Below, piece by piece: positions 35,725 to 47,151 of a DNA stretch of 64,000 nucleotides (its first letter is position 1; each line of letters starts with the position of its first letter). The DNA is from Devosia ureilytica (GTDB taxonomy: Bacteria; Pseudomonadota; Alphaproteobacteria; Rhizobiales; Devosiaceae). The notes beneath the pieces were generated by a model that saw only the letters and a list, made by a program, of their open reading frames with translations, was not told the DNA's origin and did no database searches. A program made the position numbers and the translations under genes. The stretch is taken from NCBI RefSeq assembly GCF_024273195.1, contig NZ_JAMZCU010000003.1, positions 186,001 through 250,000 of the forward strand, read 5' to 3'.

Positions 35725-36042
35725 ATGATCATCTCGACCACCCCCACTCTCGAAGGCCGCCCGGTTCGAGAGTATCTGGGCATTGTTACCGGCGAGGTGA
35801 TTGTCGGCGCCAATATCTTAAAGGACCTGTTTGCCGGTATCCGCGATATCGTTGGCGGACGGGCCGGTGCCTATGAGGGCGCGCTGCGCGACGCACGGCG
35901 GCAGGCCTATGATGAATTGCGCTACGAGGCCGAGCGCATGGGCGCCGATGCCGTCGTCGGTGTCGATCTCGACTATGAAGTGGTCGGCCAGGGTGGATCA
36001 ATGTTGATGGTGTCGATTTCGGGCACAGCGGTGAAGCTGTAG
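35725..36042 (+). CDS. YbjQ family protein (UPF0145)
   Basis: A 105-residue protein, complete for the YbjQ family (UPF0145/DUF74). It begins [20 protein letters not shown] and has [20 protein letters not shown], then [20 protein letters not shown] and [10 protein letters not shown]. The family forms pentamers; heavy-metal binding has been proposed from fold, not proven. AGGAGG lies 6 bases before the ATG. It is flanked on both sides by palindromic repeats (class 2 upstream, class 1 downstream). Confidence 0.92.
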   Translation: MIISTTPTLEGRPVREYLGIVTGEVIVGANILKDLFAGIRDIVGGRAGAYEGALRDARRQAYDELRYEAERMGADAVVGVDLDYEVVGQGGSMLMVSISGTAVKL

Positions 36043-36054
36043 GGTCTTCAGTAG

Positions 36055-36210
36055 ACCCCCACCCTTGGTCCCTCCCCACAAGGGGGAGGGAGACGATGAA
36101 CACCAACGTCGCAGTCTCGCGCCTCCCTGCCCTTGATGGGCTTCGATCCGTCCCGAAGGGCAAATCTCTCCGGCGGAGAGACTTGAGGGAGGACTGAGGG
36201 CGGGGTGCCA
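36055..36210. repeat. Class 1 palindromic repeat, long copy
   Basis: The left half starts CCCCCACCCTTGGTCCCTCC and has arms CCCTCCCC/GGGGGAGGG around ACAA, followed by AGACGATGAACAC. The right half has GCGCCTCCCTGCCCTTGATG and ends GAGGGCGGGGTGCC. About 100 bp of it, in the same order, recur at 52690-52799. It fills most of the gap before prmA. Confidence 0.8.
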
Positions 36211-36288
36211 TGGCCACAAAGCTCTGCCATCCTTGACTTGGCCCCACTCCTCCCCCAAGGGAGAGCACCCCAATTCCCGAGGCCCATC

Positions 36289-37158
36289 ATGTCCGTTGAC
36301 CAACTGTCCGTTTCGCTCACCAAGGACCAGGCCTATGCGCTGGTGGATGCGGTATCTGAGCGCGACGAGCTGGCGCTGACGGCCTCGGCCCATGAGAATG
36401 AAGACACCGGGGAGTGGATCTTTGAGGCCACCTGCGACAGCCCCCCGGACGTCGCGGCCTTTGCCGAACTGGCGCGGCAAGTGCTGGGCGGCGAAGTCGA
36501 ATTCTCGGTGGCGCCCATCGACCCTGAGGTCAATTGGGTGGCCAAGTCTCTCGAAGGGCTCGCGCCGGTAATTGCCGGGGGATTTTACGTCTATGGCAGC
36601 CACGAAACCGGGCCCATTCCCGAGGGACTGACGCCGATGAAGATCGACGCCGCCCAGGCCTTTGGCACCGGCCACCACCAGACCACCACCGGGTGCCTTG
36701 AGGCCATAGAGGCCTTGCTGGAACAGCGCACGCCCGCCCGCATGATCGATATCGGCACCGGCACCGGCGTGCTGGCCATTGCACTGGCCAAGCGGCTCGA
36801 AGCGGTGATCCTTGCCACCGACATCGACCCGATTGCCGTGACCACCACCGTCGAGAACGCGATTGAAAATGGCGTTGGGGACCAGATCGACGCCGTAGAA
36901 GCCACCGGCCTCGACCATCCCGAAATCACCGCGCGCGCGCCCTATGATCTGGTGGTCGCCAATATTCTTGCCGGTCCGCTGACCGAACTGGCGCCAGGGA
37001 TCGGCTCCATTACACAGGCCGGCGGTACGGCCGTTCTTTCGGGCATTCTCAATACCCAGGCCGATGGCGTCATCGCAGCCTATGAGGCCGCCGGCTTTGC
37101 GCTGCAGGACCATCTGAAGCGCAAGGAGTGGACGACGCTGGTGCTGGAGAAGAACTGA
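36289..37158 (+). CDS. prmA: Ribosomal protein L11 methyltransferase
   Basis: A 289-residue SAM-dependent enzyme that trimethylates ribosomal protein L11. An N-terminal substrate domain (to about residue 100) leads to the linker DAAQAFGTGHHQTTTGCLEA, the family's signature. Then come SAM motif I DIGTGTGVLAIAL, acidic motif II ATDIDP, and the catalytic-loop NILAGPL. The ATG at 36289 has GAGG upstream and gives typical length. It is a single gene between repeats, convergent with the 43-aa gene pair. Confidence 0.94.
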   Translation: MSVDQLSVSLTKDQAYALVDAVSERDELALTASAHENEDTGEWIFEATCDSPPDVAAFAELARQVLGGEVEFSVAPIDPEVNWVAKSLEGLAPVIAGGFYVYGSHETGPIPEGLTPMKIDAAQAFGTGHHQTTTGCLEAIEALLEQRTPARMIDIGTGTGVLAIALAKRLEAVILATDIDPIAVTTTVENAIENGVGDQIDAVEATGLDHPEITARAPYDLVVANILAGPLTELAPGIGSITQAGGTAVLSGILNTQADGVIAAYEAAGFALQDHLKRKEWTTLVLEKN

Positions 37159-37198
37159 GGCGCCGGATGGGGGATGGTGCCGCGCTCTCAGCGTGGTG

Positions 37199-37258
37199 GA
37201 GAATCCCCCTCACCGACTCGGCTTCGCCGCGCCACCTCTCCCCGACGGGGAGAGGAAT
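37199..37258. repeat. Class 1-like palindromic repeat
   Basis: CCCCCTCACCGACTCGGCTT is followed by CCTCTCCCCGACGGGGAGAG, a palindrome with arms CTCTCCCC/GGGGAGAG. It is related in layout but diverged in sequence from the other class 1 copies. It lies just after prmA. Confidence 0.6.
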
Positions 37259-37292
37259 AAGGGGCGCTCCTGCTCTACACAGCCGCGGAGCC

Positions 37293-37330
37293 GCCCTGGG
37301 GTCAGGCCAGAGGACGGCGCGGTGGGTGGT
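37293..37330. repeat. Class 2 palindromic repeat (diverged)
   Basis: GCCCTGGGGTCAGGCCAGAG followed by GACGGCGCGGTGGGTGGT. The conserved tail GGCGCGGTGGGT matches the copy at 35598. Arms have several mismatches. Confidence 0.6.
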
Positions 37331-37360
37331 TAGGCAGCCTGGCCCCCAAATGCTCTACAA

Positions 37361-37392
37361 AAAACAAAATCCCCGAAGCGGGCTTCGGGGAT
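37361..37392 (-). terminator. Rho-independent terminator of the first 43-aa gene
   Basis: CCCCGAAGC/GCTTCGGGG stem (37371-37390), followed on the minus strand by ATTTTGTTTTTT. It ends the transcript of the 37424-37555 gene and supports that small gene being real. Confidence 0.85.
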
Positions 37393-37423
37393 CGGCAGGA
37401 TCGTCAGCGGTGTTGCAGCGGCC

Positions 37424-37555
37424 TCAGGGGCGCTTGGTCACGGCGCCGATCAGCTGATGCTGCATGCGATAGCTGACCTGGCGGGAGGCTTCGCGACCAC
37501 GAGCGTCGATAAGACCACCCAATGCGCTGCGGAAACCGTTCTTGCTCTCAGTCAT
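37424..37555 (-). CDS. 43-aa basic protein, member A of a homologous pair
   Basis: This frame encodes 43 residues, MTESKNGFRSALGGLIDARG followed by REASRQVSYRMQHQLIGAVT and KRP. GGAGTTAG precedes the ATG, and a strong terminator follows the stop by about 30 bp. It aligns without gaps to the neighbouring 43-aa gene over the central region: FRSALGGLIDARGREASRQV against FQRAVNAIVEGRTRQAERFV. The protein is basic and probably an amphipathic helix; there is no signal or membrane segment. It weakly recalls DUF1127-type short proteins but lacks their usual ending. Function is unknown. Confidence 0.75.
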   Translation of the reverse strand: MTESKNGFRSALGGLIDARGREASRQVSYRMQHQLIGAVTKRP

Positions 37556-37674
37556 TTTCTAACTCCATGCGACGGACGATCTGTTGCCGCCCGACATCGT
37601 CCATTTAGGCTGTTCGCTGGACCATTGTAAGGGCCCTGCCGGCAAGTCAGCCATGCCGTTCCTGCAAGGCAGGA

Positions 37675-37806
37675 TTAACGGTCGTTTACCTTGCGGCCCA
37701 GATCGTGGTCGCGCTCGAAACGAGCGACGAAACGTTCAGCCTGGCGGGTGCGGCCTTCGACGATGGCATTGACGGCGCGCTGGAAGAGATTGTTCTGCTT
37801 GCTCAT
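37675..37806 (-). CDS. 43-aa basic protein, member B of a homologous pair
   Basis: It encodes 43 residues beginning MSKQNNLFQRAVNAIVEGRT and ending RKVNDR. AGGAGA lies 9 bases before the ATG. It has the same length, strand and central pattern (F..A...I..GR.RQA.RFV) as the gene 119 bp downstream, which suggests tandem duplication. The charged tail (ARFERDHDLGRKVNDR) differs. A short CCTGC/GCAGG hairpin lies just past its stop. Longer upstream frames overlap the aminopeptidase promoter and lack a site. Function is unknown. Confidence 0.75.
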   Translation of the reverse strand: MSKQNNLFQRAVNAIVEGRTRQAERFVARFERDHDLGRKVNDR

Positions 37807-37928
37807 TTTGTAGGTCTCCTGTTTTCTTGCCTTCAAGATAGGCTTTGCCCGCCGCAAAACCAGAGACAAGACAACAAGACAGCCATGCCCGGAGCGCATC
37901 GCGCAGCCGGACGCGGCCAGGACCAAAG

Positions 37929-39752
37929 ATGACCCAGAACACCTCAAAAACTATTGCATTTCAGAACTTTACCGAGAAATCCGACCCTTCCCAGGTCGCA
38001 GCTCGCCTTGTCTCGTTGAGGGCAGCCATGCAAAAGTCGGGCATCGATGCGGTGCTGATCCCCCGCGCCGACGCCCACCGCGGCGAGTCGGTGCCGGCCA
38101 GCGAAGCGCGGCTGGCCTATATCACCGGGTTCACCGGCTCGGCGGGCATGGCCGTGGTGGGTCCGCAGGGCGCAGGTCTGTTCATTGACAGCCGCTATAC
38201 CCTTCAGGCTCCGGCCCAGACCGATACCAAAATGGTGAGCGTGCATGAGGTGACACAGGGCGGCGTCAGCCCCGATATCCGGCTCTACGTGCCCGAGGGC
38301 GGCAAGCTGGCCTATGATCCCTGGCTGCATACGCCCGGCGAAGTGCGCGATGTCACCGACAAGTTGGCGGGCTACGCCGAAGTCGTGCCGCACGCCAATC
38401 TGGTCGACGCCATCTGGGATGATCGTCCGGCGGCGCCGGTCAGCCCCATTGAATTTCTCGGCCACAACCGCGCCGGCAAGACCGCGACCGACAAGATCGC
38501 CGACCTGCGCGAGACGCTGGCAGCCGACAAGGCCGACGCGGTTGTGCTGACCCTGCCCGAAAGCATCTGCTGGCTGTTCAACATGCGCGGCCGGGACGTG
38601 CCCAACACGCCGTTTGTGCTCGGTTTCGCCATCGTTCCCCAAGCGGGACGACCGACGCTTTATCTCGATGCCGCAAAGATCACGCCGGAGTTGACCAAGG
38701 CGCTCGACGGCATCGCGCAGATTGCCGAAGCCAGCACGTTGAGCGGTGCGCTTGAACAGTTGGGATCGGGCAAGGCTACCGTGATCGTTGATCCGCAATC
38801 GGCGCCTGCCGCGGTGGCCGATACGTTGCGCCATGCGGGCGCACGCCTGCTCGAAAAGCGCGATCCGGTGCTGGGGCCGAAATCGATCAAGAACGCGGCC
38901 GAGCTGGCGGGCATGCGCGAGGCACACCGGCTCGATGGCGTGGCACTGGCAAAGTTCCTCAGCTGGTTCGACACCGAAGCCCCCAAGGGCGAACTGACCG
39001 AAATCGGTATCGTCACCGCGCTCGAAGCCTTCCGCCGCGAGGAGGAAACCTGCGTCGACGCCAGTTTCGACACTATTTCAGGCGCAGGGCCGAACGGCGC
39101 CATTGTCCACTATCGCGTGACCACCAAGACCGACCGCAAGCTGGCCGCGGGCGAAATCATGCTGGTGGATTCAGGCGCGCAATATCTGTCTGGCACCACC
39201 GACATCACCCGCACCCTGTTCACCGGCGCGGCGACGCCTGAGCAGAAGGATCGCTATACGCGGGTGCTCAAGGGCATGATCGCCATTTCCATGGCCCGCT
39301 TCCCCCGCGGCACGTCCGGCGCCCAGATCGATGTGCTGGCGCGGCAATATCTCTGGCAGGACGGGGTCACCTATAACCACGGCACCGGCCATGGTGTCGG
39401 CGCGTTCCTGGGTGTTCATGAGGGCCCGATTGGCATTTCGTCGCGCTATGCCACCCCATTCGAGCCGGGCAATGTTCTGTCCAACGAGCCCGGCTATTAC
39501 AAGGCGGGTGAATATGGCATCCGCATCGAAAACCTGATCGTGGTGCAGGAAGCCGCGGAATTTCCCGGCTATCTCGAATTCGAAACCATCACCCTGGCCC
39601 CCATCGACACGCGGCTGATCGATCAGTCACTGCTGTCCGAGACCGAACGGACCTGGCTCAACAGTTTCCACGCGCGGGTGTGGGCCGAAATCGGGACGTT
39701 GGTCTCGGGCATGGTCAAGGACTGGCTGAAGCAGGCAACCGCCGCAATCTAG
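37929..39752 (+). CDS. Xaa-Pro aminopeptidase (M24B, aminopeptidase P)
   Basis: A 607-residue metallopeptidase that removes an N-terminal residue next to proline. It has two creatinase-like N-terminal domains (TGFTGSAGMAVVG and DSRYT in the first), then the pita-bread M24 domain. Metal ligands are visible: Asp in LVDSGAQYLSG, Asp in TTDITRT, His in HGTGHGVGAFLGVHEGP, Glu in SNEPGYY and Glu in IRIENL. Length and the three-domain form match the cytosolic XPNPEP1-like class rather than short E. coli PepP. No signal peptide. The start has AGGACC upstream. Confidence 0.94.
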   Translation: MTQNTSKTIAFQNFTEKSDPSQVAARLVSLRAAMQKSGIDAVLIPRADAHRGESVPASEARLAYITGFTGSAGMAVVGPQGAGLFIDSRYTLQAPAQTDTKMVSVHEVTQGGVSPDIRLYVPEGGKLAYDPWLHTPGEVRDVTDKLAGYAEVVPHANLVDAIWDDRPAAPVSPIEFLGHNRAGKTATDKIADLRETLAADKADAVVLTLPESICWLFNMRGRDVPNTPFVLGFAIVPQAGRPTLYLDAAKITPELTKALDGIAQIAEASTLSGALEQLGSGKATVIVDPQSAPAAVADTLRHAGARLLEKRDPVLGPKSIKNAAELAGMREAHRLDGVALAKFLSWFDTEAPKGELTEIGIVTALEAFRREEETCVDASFDTISGAGPNGAIVHYRVTTKTDRKLAAGEIMLVDSGAQYLSGTTDITRTLFTGAATPEQKDRYTRVLKGMIAISMARFPRGTSGAQIDVLARQYLWQDGVTYNHGTGHGVGAFLGVHEGPIGISSRYATPFEPGNVLSNEPGYYKAGEYGIRIENLIVVQEAAEFPGYLEFETITLAPIDTRLIDQSLLSETERTWLNSFHARVWAEIGTLVSGMVKDWLKQATAAI

Positions 39753-39764
39753 CGCTGGGACCTC

Positions 39765-41018
39765 TCAGTTGAACCACAGCGCGAAATCGGGCCATTGATC
39801 GCCAAAGACCCGGTTGCCTTCGGCAAAGCTTTGCGCGTCGGCCACCGGGCCGTCGCGCAGGAAGGGCAGCGCCCCCTGCCCTGCGAACAGCATGACCAGG
39901 TCGGTCTCGGTGGCCGTTTCAAAATAAAGCGCGAGGTCAAAGCCCTCGCGGAACCGCCAATGCGGGATCAGCAGCTCGCCAACCAGGATTTTGTCCAGCG
40001 TATCGAGCGTTGCCATCCAGGCCGCGACATGATCCTCGGTCACAGTGCGGTCGGGCACCAGCGAGGTCTGGCGCGGCGAGGGCACCAGTTCACGATTGTC
40101 GTCGGTTTCAGCAAGGATCGCGTCCCAATTCCGCCGCGACAGCGCCGTGACGGCCTTGAGCCGCGCCAACACGCCCTTGAACCGTTCCGTATCAACGACC
40201 GGAAAGTCGGATGTGTGGATGGCGGCGATGAGGTCGGCAATGAAGGTATCGGTCTCCGGGTCCATCATCAGCGTGCCGCCGCGCGAATAATCCTGCATGG
40301 GCAGGCCGGCCTCGGGGAAAATCCGGTGGCCGATGGCCGCAAACAGCGCGGAAAAGTCATGGGCCAGCAATAGGTCAACCGGCACCGCCGCGACCTGGCT
40401 ATAGCCGGCCAGCCAGATGGCATCGGCCGTGTCGAACCCGATGGTTGCGTCGGGCACAGTGGTCTTGTTGCCCTTGGTCTTGCCCTGCGGTAGCGCGGCG
40501 ACGTCGCCAAGCAGCATGGCCAGGGTTTCGCCAGCGCCCACTTCGCCATCGCCATCAATATCGAGCCGAACGCGCAAGGGGTCGATGGGGACGACAAAAC
40601 TGCCGGCAGACCCGGCCATTTCAAAACTGTCGTGGGCGCGGTCTAGCCCGATGACAAAATCTGCGAGAATGCTGCGCATCTGCTCATAGCTCAGCGGTTC
40701 GGGCGCCGGATTGGCGGGACCGGCGGCCACACCGGCATCGACCCCCAGCAATCGCGCGGCCGCTGGAACATTGGGGCTGATCGCGCCATGCCGATAGAAG
40801 GCCTGTGACACTCCCTCGACGGCGCCGATCAGATCGATCAGCCCCAGGCCAAGGCAGGCATCCATATGCAGCTGAGCGCAGCTCTCATCGAACAGCGCCC
40901 GGTTGGCAGTGGCGGTTCCGGCATAGAGCATATCGGGCAATTGCTCGCCGGCGTCGCTGCCCAGCGCCACTCCGGGCGCCAGGGCCAAAATGATCGCCGC
41001 TCCCAGAAATGCTCGCAT
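39765..41018 (-). CDS. Secreted protein with an EF-hand-like calcium loop
   Basis: A 417-residue protein with signal peptide MRAFLGAAIILALAPGVALG. Residues near 153-164 read DIDGDGEVGAGE, an EF-hand loop pattern (D-x-D-x-D-G-x-x-x-x-x-E). The remainder is helical with two early cysteines (ESCAQLHMDAC) and no enzyme motif I can name. It is probably periplasmic and may bind calcium; that is inferred from the loop alone. GGGAGGGG precedes the ATG. It starts 18 bp before the ligA stop region on the same strand, downstream of which it could be transcribed in reverse order ligA then this gene. Confidence 0.75.
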   Translation of the reverse strand: MRAFLGAAIILALAPGVALGSDAGEQLPDMLYAGTATANRALFDESCAQLHMDACLGLGLIDLIGAVEGVSQAFYRHGAISPNVPAAARLLGVDAGVAAGPANPAPEPLSYEQMRSILADFVIGLDRAHDSFEMAGSAGSFVVPIDPLRVRLDIDGDGEVGAGETLAMLLGDVAALPQGKTKGNKTTVPDATIGFDTADAIWLAGYSQVAAVPVDLLLAHDFSALFAAIGHRIFPEAGLPMQDYSRGGTLMMDPETDTFIADLIAAIHTSDFPVVDTERFKGVLARLKAVTALSRRNWDAILAETDDNRELVPSPRQTSLVPDRTVTEDHVAAWMATLDTLDKILVGELLIPHWRFREGFDLALYFETATETDLVMLFAGQGALPFLRDGPVADAQSFAEGNRVFGDQWPDFALWFN

Positions 41019-41036
41019 AAACCCCTCCCGGACCGG

Positions 41037-44977
<3,941 letters not shown>

Positions 44978-45096
44978 GCGCGAACTTCCCGTGGCTGCAC
45001 CACTGATCCATGCCGCTTATAGCATCGCCCCGCGGGACAAGGCGCACTACCGGGCGCACATCCACAACATAGGCTGCCACAAACGAACCGGGACGC

Positions 45097-45125
45097 ATGA
45101 TAGCGCCCCGGAACAAAATAGCAAC
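45097..45125 (-). promoter_or_regulatory. recN promoter with LexA (SOS) box
   Basis: On the minus strand, GTTG-CTATTTT-GTTC (45125-45111) matches the alphaproteobacterial LexA consensus GTTC-N7-GTTC at 7 of 8 fixed bases. It overlaps -35 TTGCTA (45124-45119) of a promoter with a 16-bp spacer and -10 TATCAT (45102-45097). LexA bound here would block RNA polymerase. It lies just after the bamD stop. Confidence 0.7.
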
Positions 45126-45144
45126 ATTGATAATTTTGGGTGGT

Positions 45145-45990
45145 CTAGCTGCGCACGGCGGCCAGCCAGCTTCCCGAATTGAGCTGGGGCGCGAGGCCCT
45201 GCTTGCCGAGCACTTCAAAGGCCCGCTTGTACCACTCGCTCGAGGGGTAGTTGTGGCCCAGCACGGCCGCGGCCGACATGGCTTCATTGCTCAGACCCAG
45301 CAGCAGATAGGTCTCGGTCAGGCGATAGAGCGCCTCTTCGATATGCGTGGACGTCTGCCAGCGCTCCACAACTTCGCGGAAGCGGTTGATGGCAGCCGAG
45401 TACTGACCATTGCCCTGGTAATAGCGGCCAACCGACATTTCCTTGCCGGCGAGCTGGTCATAGGCCACCAGCAGCTTTTCCTTGGCGTCGATCGCGTGCT
45501 CGGACTTGGGATAGTTGTTGATCAGCAGGTTGTAGGTGTCGATGGCATCGCGCGACAGCTGCTGGTCGCGGGTAATGTCCTTGATCTGGGCATAATAAGA
45601 CGTGCCCTTGAGCCAGAGCACATAGGGCACTTCCGAATTGGACGGATAGAGCGCCAGATATCGGTCTGCTGCCAGGATCGCCTCATCGAACTTGCCGATG
45701 CGATAGTTTGCATAGACCTGCATCAGCTTGCCCTTTTCGGTCAGGGCGTCGCGCGGATGCTGGCGTTCCAGCTTCTCGAGCTTGTCGATGGCGGTCTGGT
45801 AATACTGGCGATCCATATCGTCCAGCGCGCCCTGATAAAGGGCCGCAGCCGGCACAATGGGCTGTTCCTTAAGCTTGGGAGGGCCGAACAGGCCGCCGCC
45901 GGCGCAAGCCGTCAATGCAGCGGCCAGGAGGCCCATGGCAGCAAACCGGACCACCCGGCTGGAAAACTGGCTCACAACGTCAAGCTTCAC
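45145..45990 (-). CDS. bamD: Outer membrane assembly lipoprotein BamD
   Basis: This 281-residue lipoprotein is a component of the BAM complex that folds beta-barrel proteins into the outer membrane. The signal peptide ends in a lipobox (LLAAALTAC). TPR-like repeats follow: AALYQGALDDMDRQYYQTAI, ANYRIGKFDEAILAADRYLA, ALYPSNSEVPYVLWLKGTSY and AINRFREVVERWQTSTHIEE. Length matches BamD/ComL. It is downstream of lpxC on the same strand with 96 bp between, and upstream of recN, an order conserved in Hyphomicrobiales. Confidence 0.95.
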   Translation of the reverse strand: MKLDVVSQFSSRVVRFAAMGLLAAALTACAGGGLFGPPKLKEQPIVPAAALYQGALDDMDRQYYQTAIDKLEKLERQHPRDALTEKGKLMQVYANYRIGKFDEAILAADRYLALYPSNSEVPYVLWLKGTSYYAQIKDITRDQQLSRDAIDTYNLLINNYPKSEHAIDAKEKLLVAYDQLAGKEMSVGRYYQGNGQYSAAINRFREVVERWQTSTHIEEALYRLTETYLLLGLSNEAMSAAAVLGHNYPSSEWYKRAFEVLGKQGLAPQLNSGSWLAAVRS

Positions 45991-46086
45991 GAACTGCCCC
46001 GTTCAAAATCATTCCGCAGGAAGACTGCGGGCCTATGTGGCAAATGGATCAAAACTGTGGCGCCGCCAATCGGCCCCGGAGCCCGA

Positions 46087-47043
46087 TCAGCGAACGGACC
46101 GCAAGTAGTGATGAACCTCAAGACCTTCCGGCTGGTCTTCGAAACTTTCGAACTCCAGCGGCAAATCTTCGGCATCGACTATTTCATAGTTGGCATCGCT
46201 GGAAAAGAGCGACGCCAGCACATGTGCGTTAAGCGCGTGCCCACCCTTGTAGGATCGGAACTTGCCCCAGATCGCTAATCCGCCCAGCGACAGGTCGCCG
46301 ACGGCGTCGAGCAGCTTATGGCGGACGAACTCATCTTCGTAGCGCAAACCGCCCGGATTGAGGACGCGGTCATCGTGCACGGTAATGGAATTGTCGAGGC
46401 TGGAGCCAAGCGCATAGCCGGCCTGGCGCAAAATCTTGGCGTCGCGCACAAAGCCGAAGGTGCGGGCCTGGGAAACGTCCTCGAAATAACGGCGCGGGGT
46501 CCAGTCAAAGATCATCCGCTGACGGCCGATCACCTTGGAGTCGAAATCGATCTCAAGGTCGAGTGCCCGTCCATTATAGGGCTCAAGCGCAGCAAAGGCG
46601 TCGTTGTTGCGAACGGTGACGGCGCGGACAATCTTGAGAAATTTCTTCTGGGCCGGCTGCACTTCGAGCCCGACAGCCAGAATGGCCGAGGCGAAGGGAT
46701 GGGCCGAACCATCCATGATGGGACATTCAGGACCATCAACGGTGATCAGGGCATTGTCGACACCCATGCCCGAAAGCGCCGACACCACATGTTCGACGGT
46801 CGCGACGCTAACGCTGTCGCCCAGATCAAGTGTGGTGCAAAGGGTCGTGCGGGTTACGCGCGAATGGTGGACAGGCACGGGCTTGGTGAAGGTGCCATTG
46901 CCCAGATCGCGACGAATTGTATAGCCGTTGTCTGGCGCAGCAGGCGCCATGGTCAGTGTTACCGGCTGCGCGCCATGTACGCCGTAACCGGAGAAGCTAA
47001 CCTCGCCGGCAAGCGTACGCTGGCGCGTTGAAAGTTTGTTCAT
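46087..47043 (-). CDS. lpxC: UDP-3-O-acyl-N-acetylglucosamine deacetylase
   Basis: This 318-residue zinc enzyme catalyses the committed step of lipid A synthesis. Zinc ligands are His85 (TVEHVVSALSG), His242 and Asp246 (HKLLDAVGDL), and the general-acid His269 is in KGGHALNAH; spacing matches E. coli H79/H238/D242/H265. It starts TRQRTLAGEVSFSGYGVHG, typical for the family. It is a separate transcription unit from ftsZ, because a strong terminator lies between them. Confidence 0.97.
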   Translation of the reverse strand: MNKLSTRQRTLAGEVSFSGYGVHGAQPVTLTMAPAAPDNGYTIRRDLGNGTFTKPVPVHHSRVTRTTLCTTLDLGDSVSVATVEHVVSALSGMGVDNALITVDGPECPIMDGSAHPFASAILAVGLEVQPAQKKFLKIVRAVTVRNNDAFAALEPYNGRALDLEIDFDSKVIGRQRMIFDWTPRRYFEDVSQARTFGFVRDAKILRQAGYALGSSLDNSITVHDDRVLNPGGLRYEDEFVRHKLLDAVGDLSLGGLAIWGKFRSYKGGHALNAHVLASLFSSDANYEIVDAEDLPLEFESFEDQPEGLEVHHYLRSVR

Positions 47044-47091
47044 GCCTGGAAATGCTCCGCCCGGACGATCGCGCTTACCGCACTGTTAGCC

Positions 47092-47122
47092 AAAAAAAAC
47101 TCGGTGCGGAAGCCGCACCGAG
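47092..47122 (-). terminator. ftsZ terminator
   Basis: A perfect 10-bp stem CTCGGTGCGG/CCGCACCGAG with a 3-nt loop (47100-47122), followed on the minus strand by eight T (47099-47092). It lies 30 bp after the ftsZ stop. Confidence 0.95.
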
Positions 47123-47151
47123 AAAGCTTTAGAGAAAAGGTCACTAACGGA

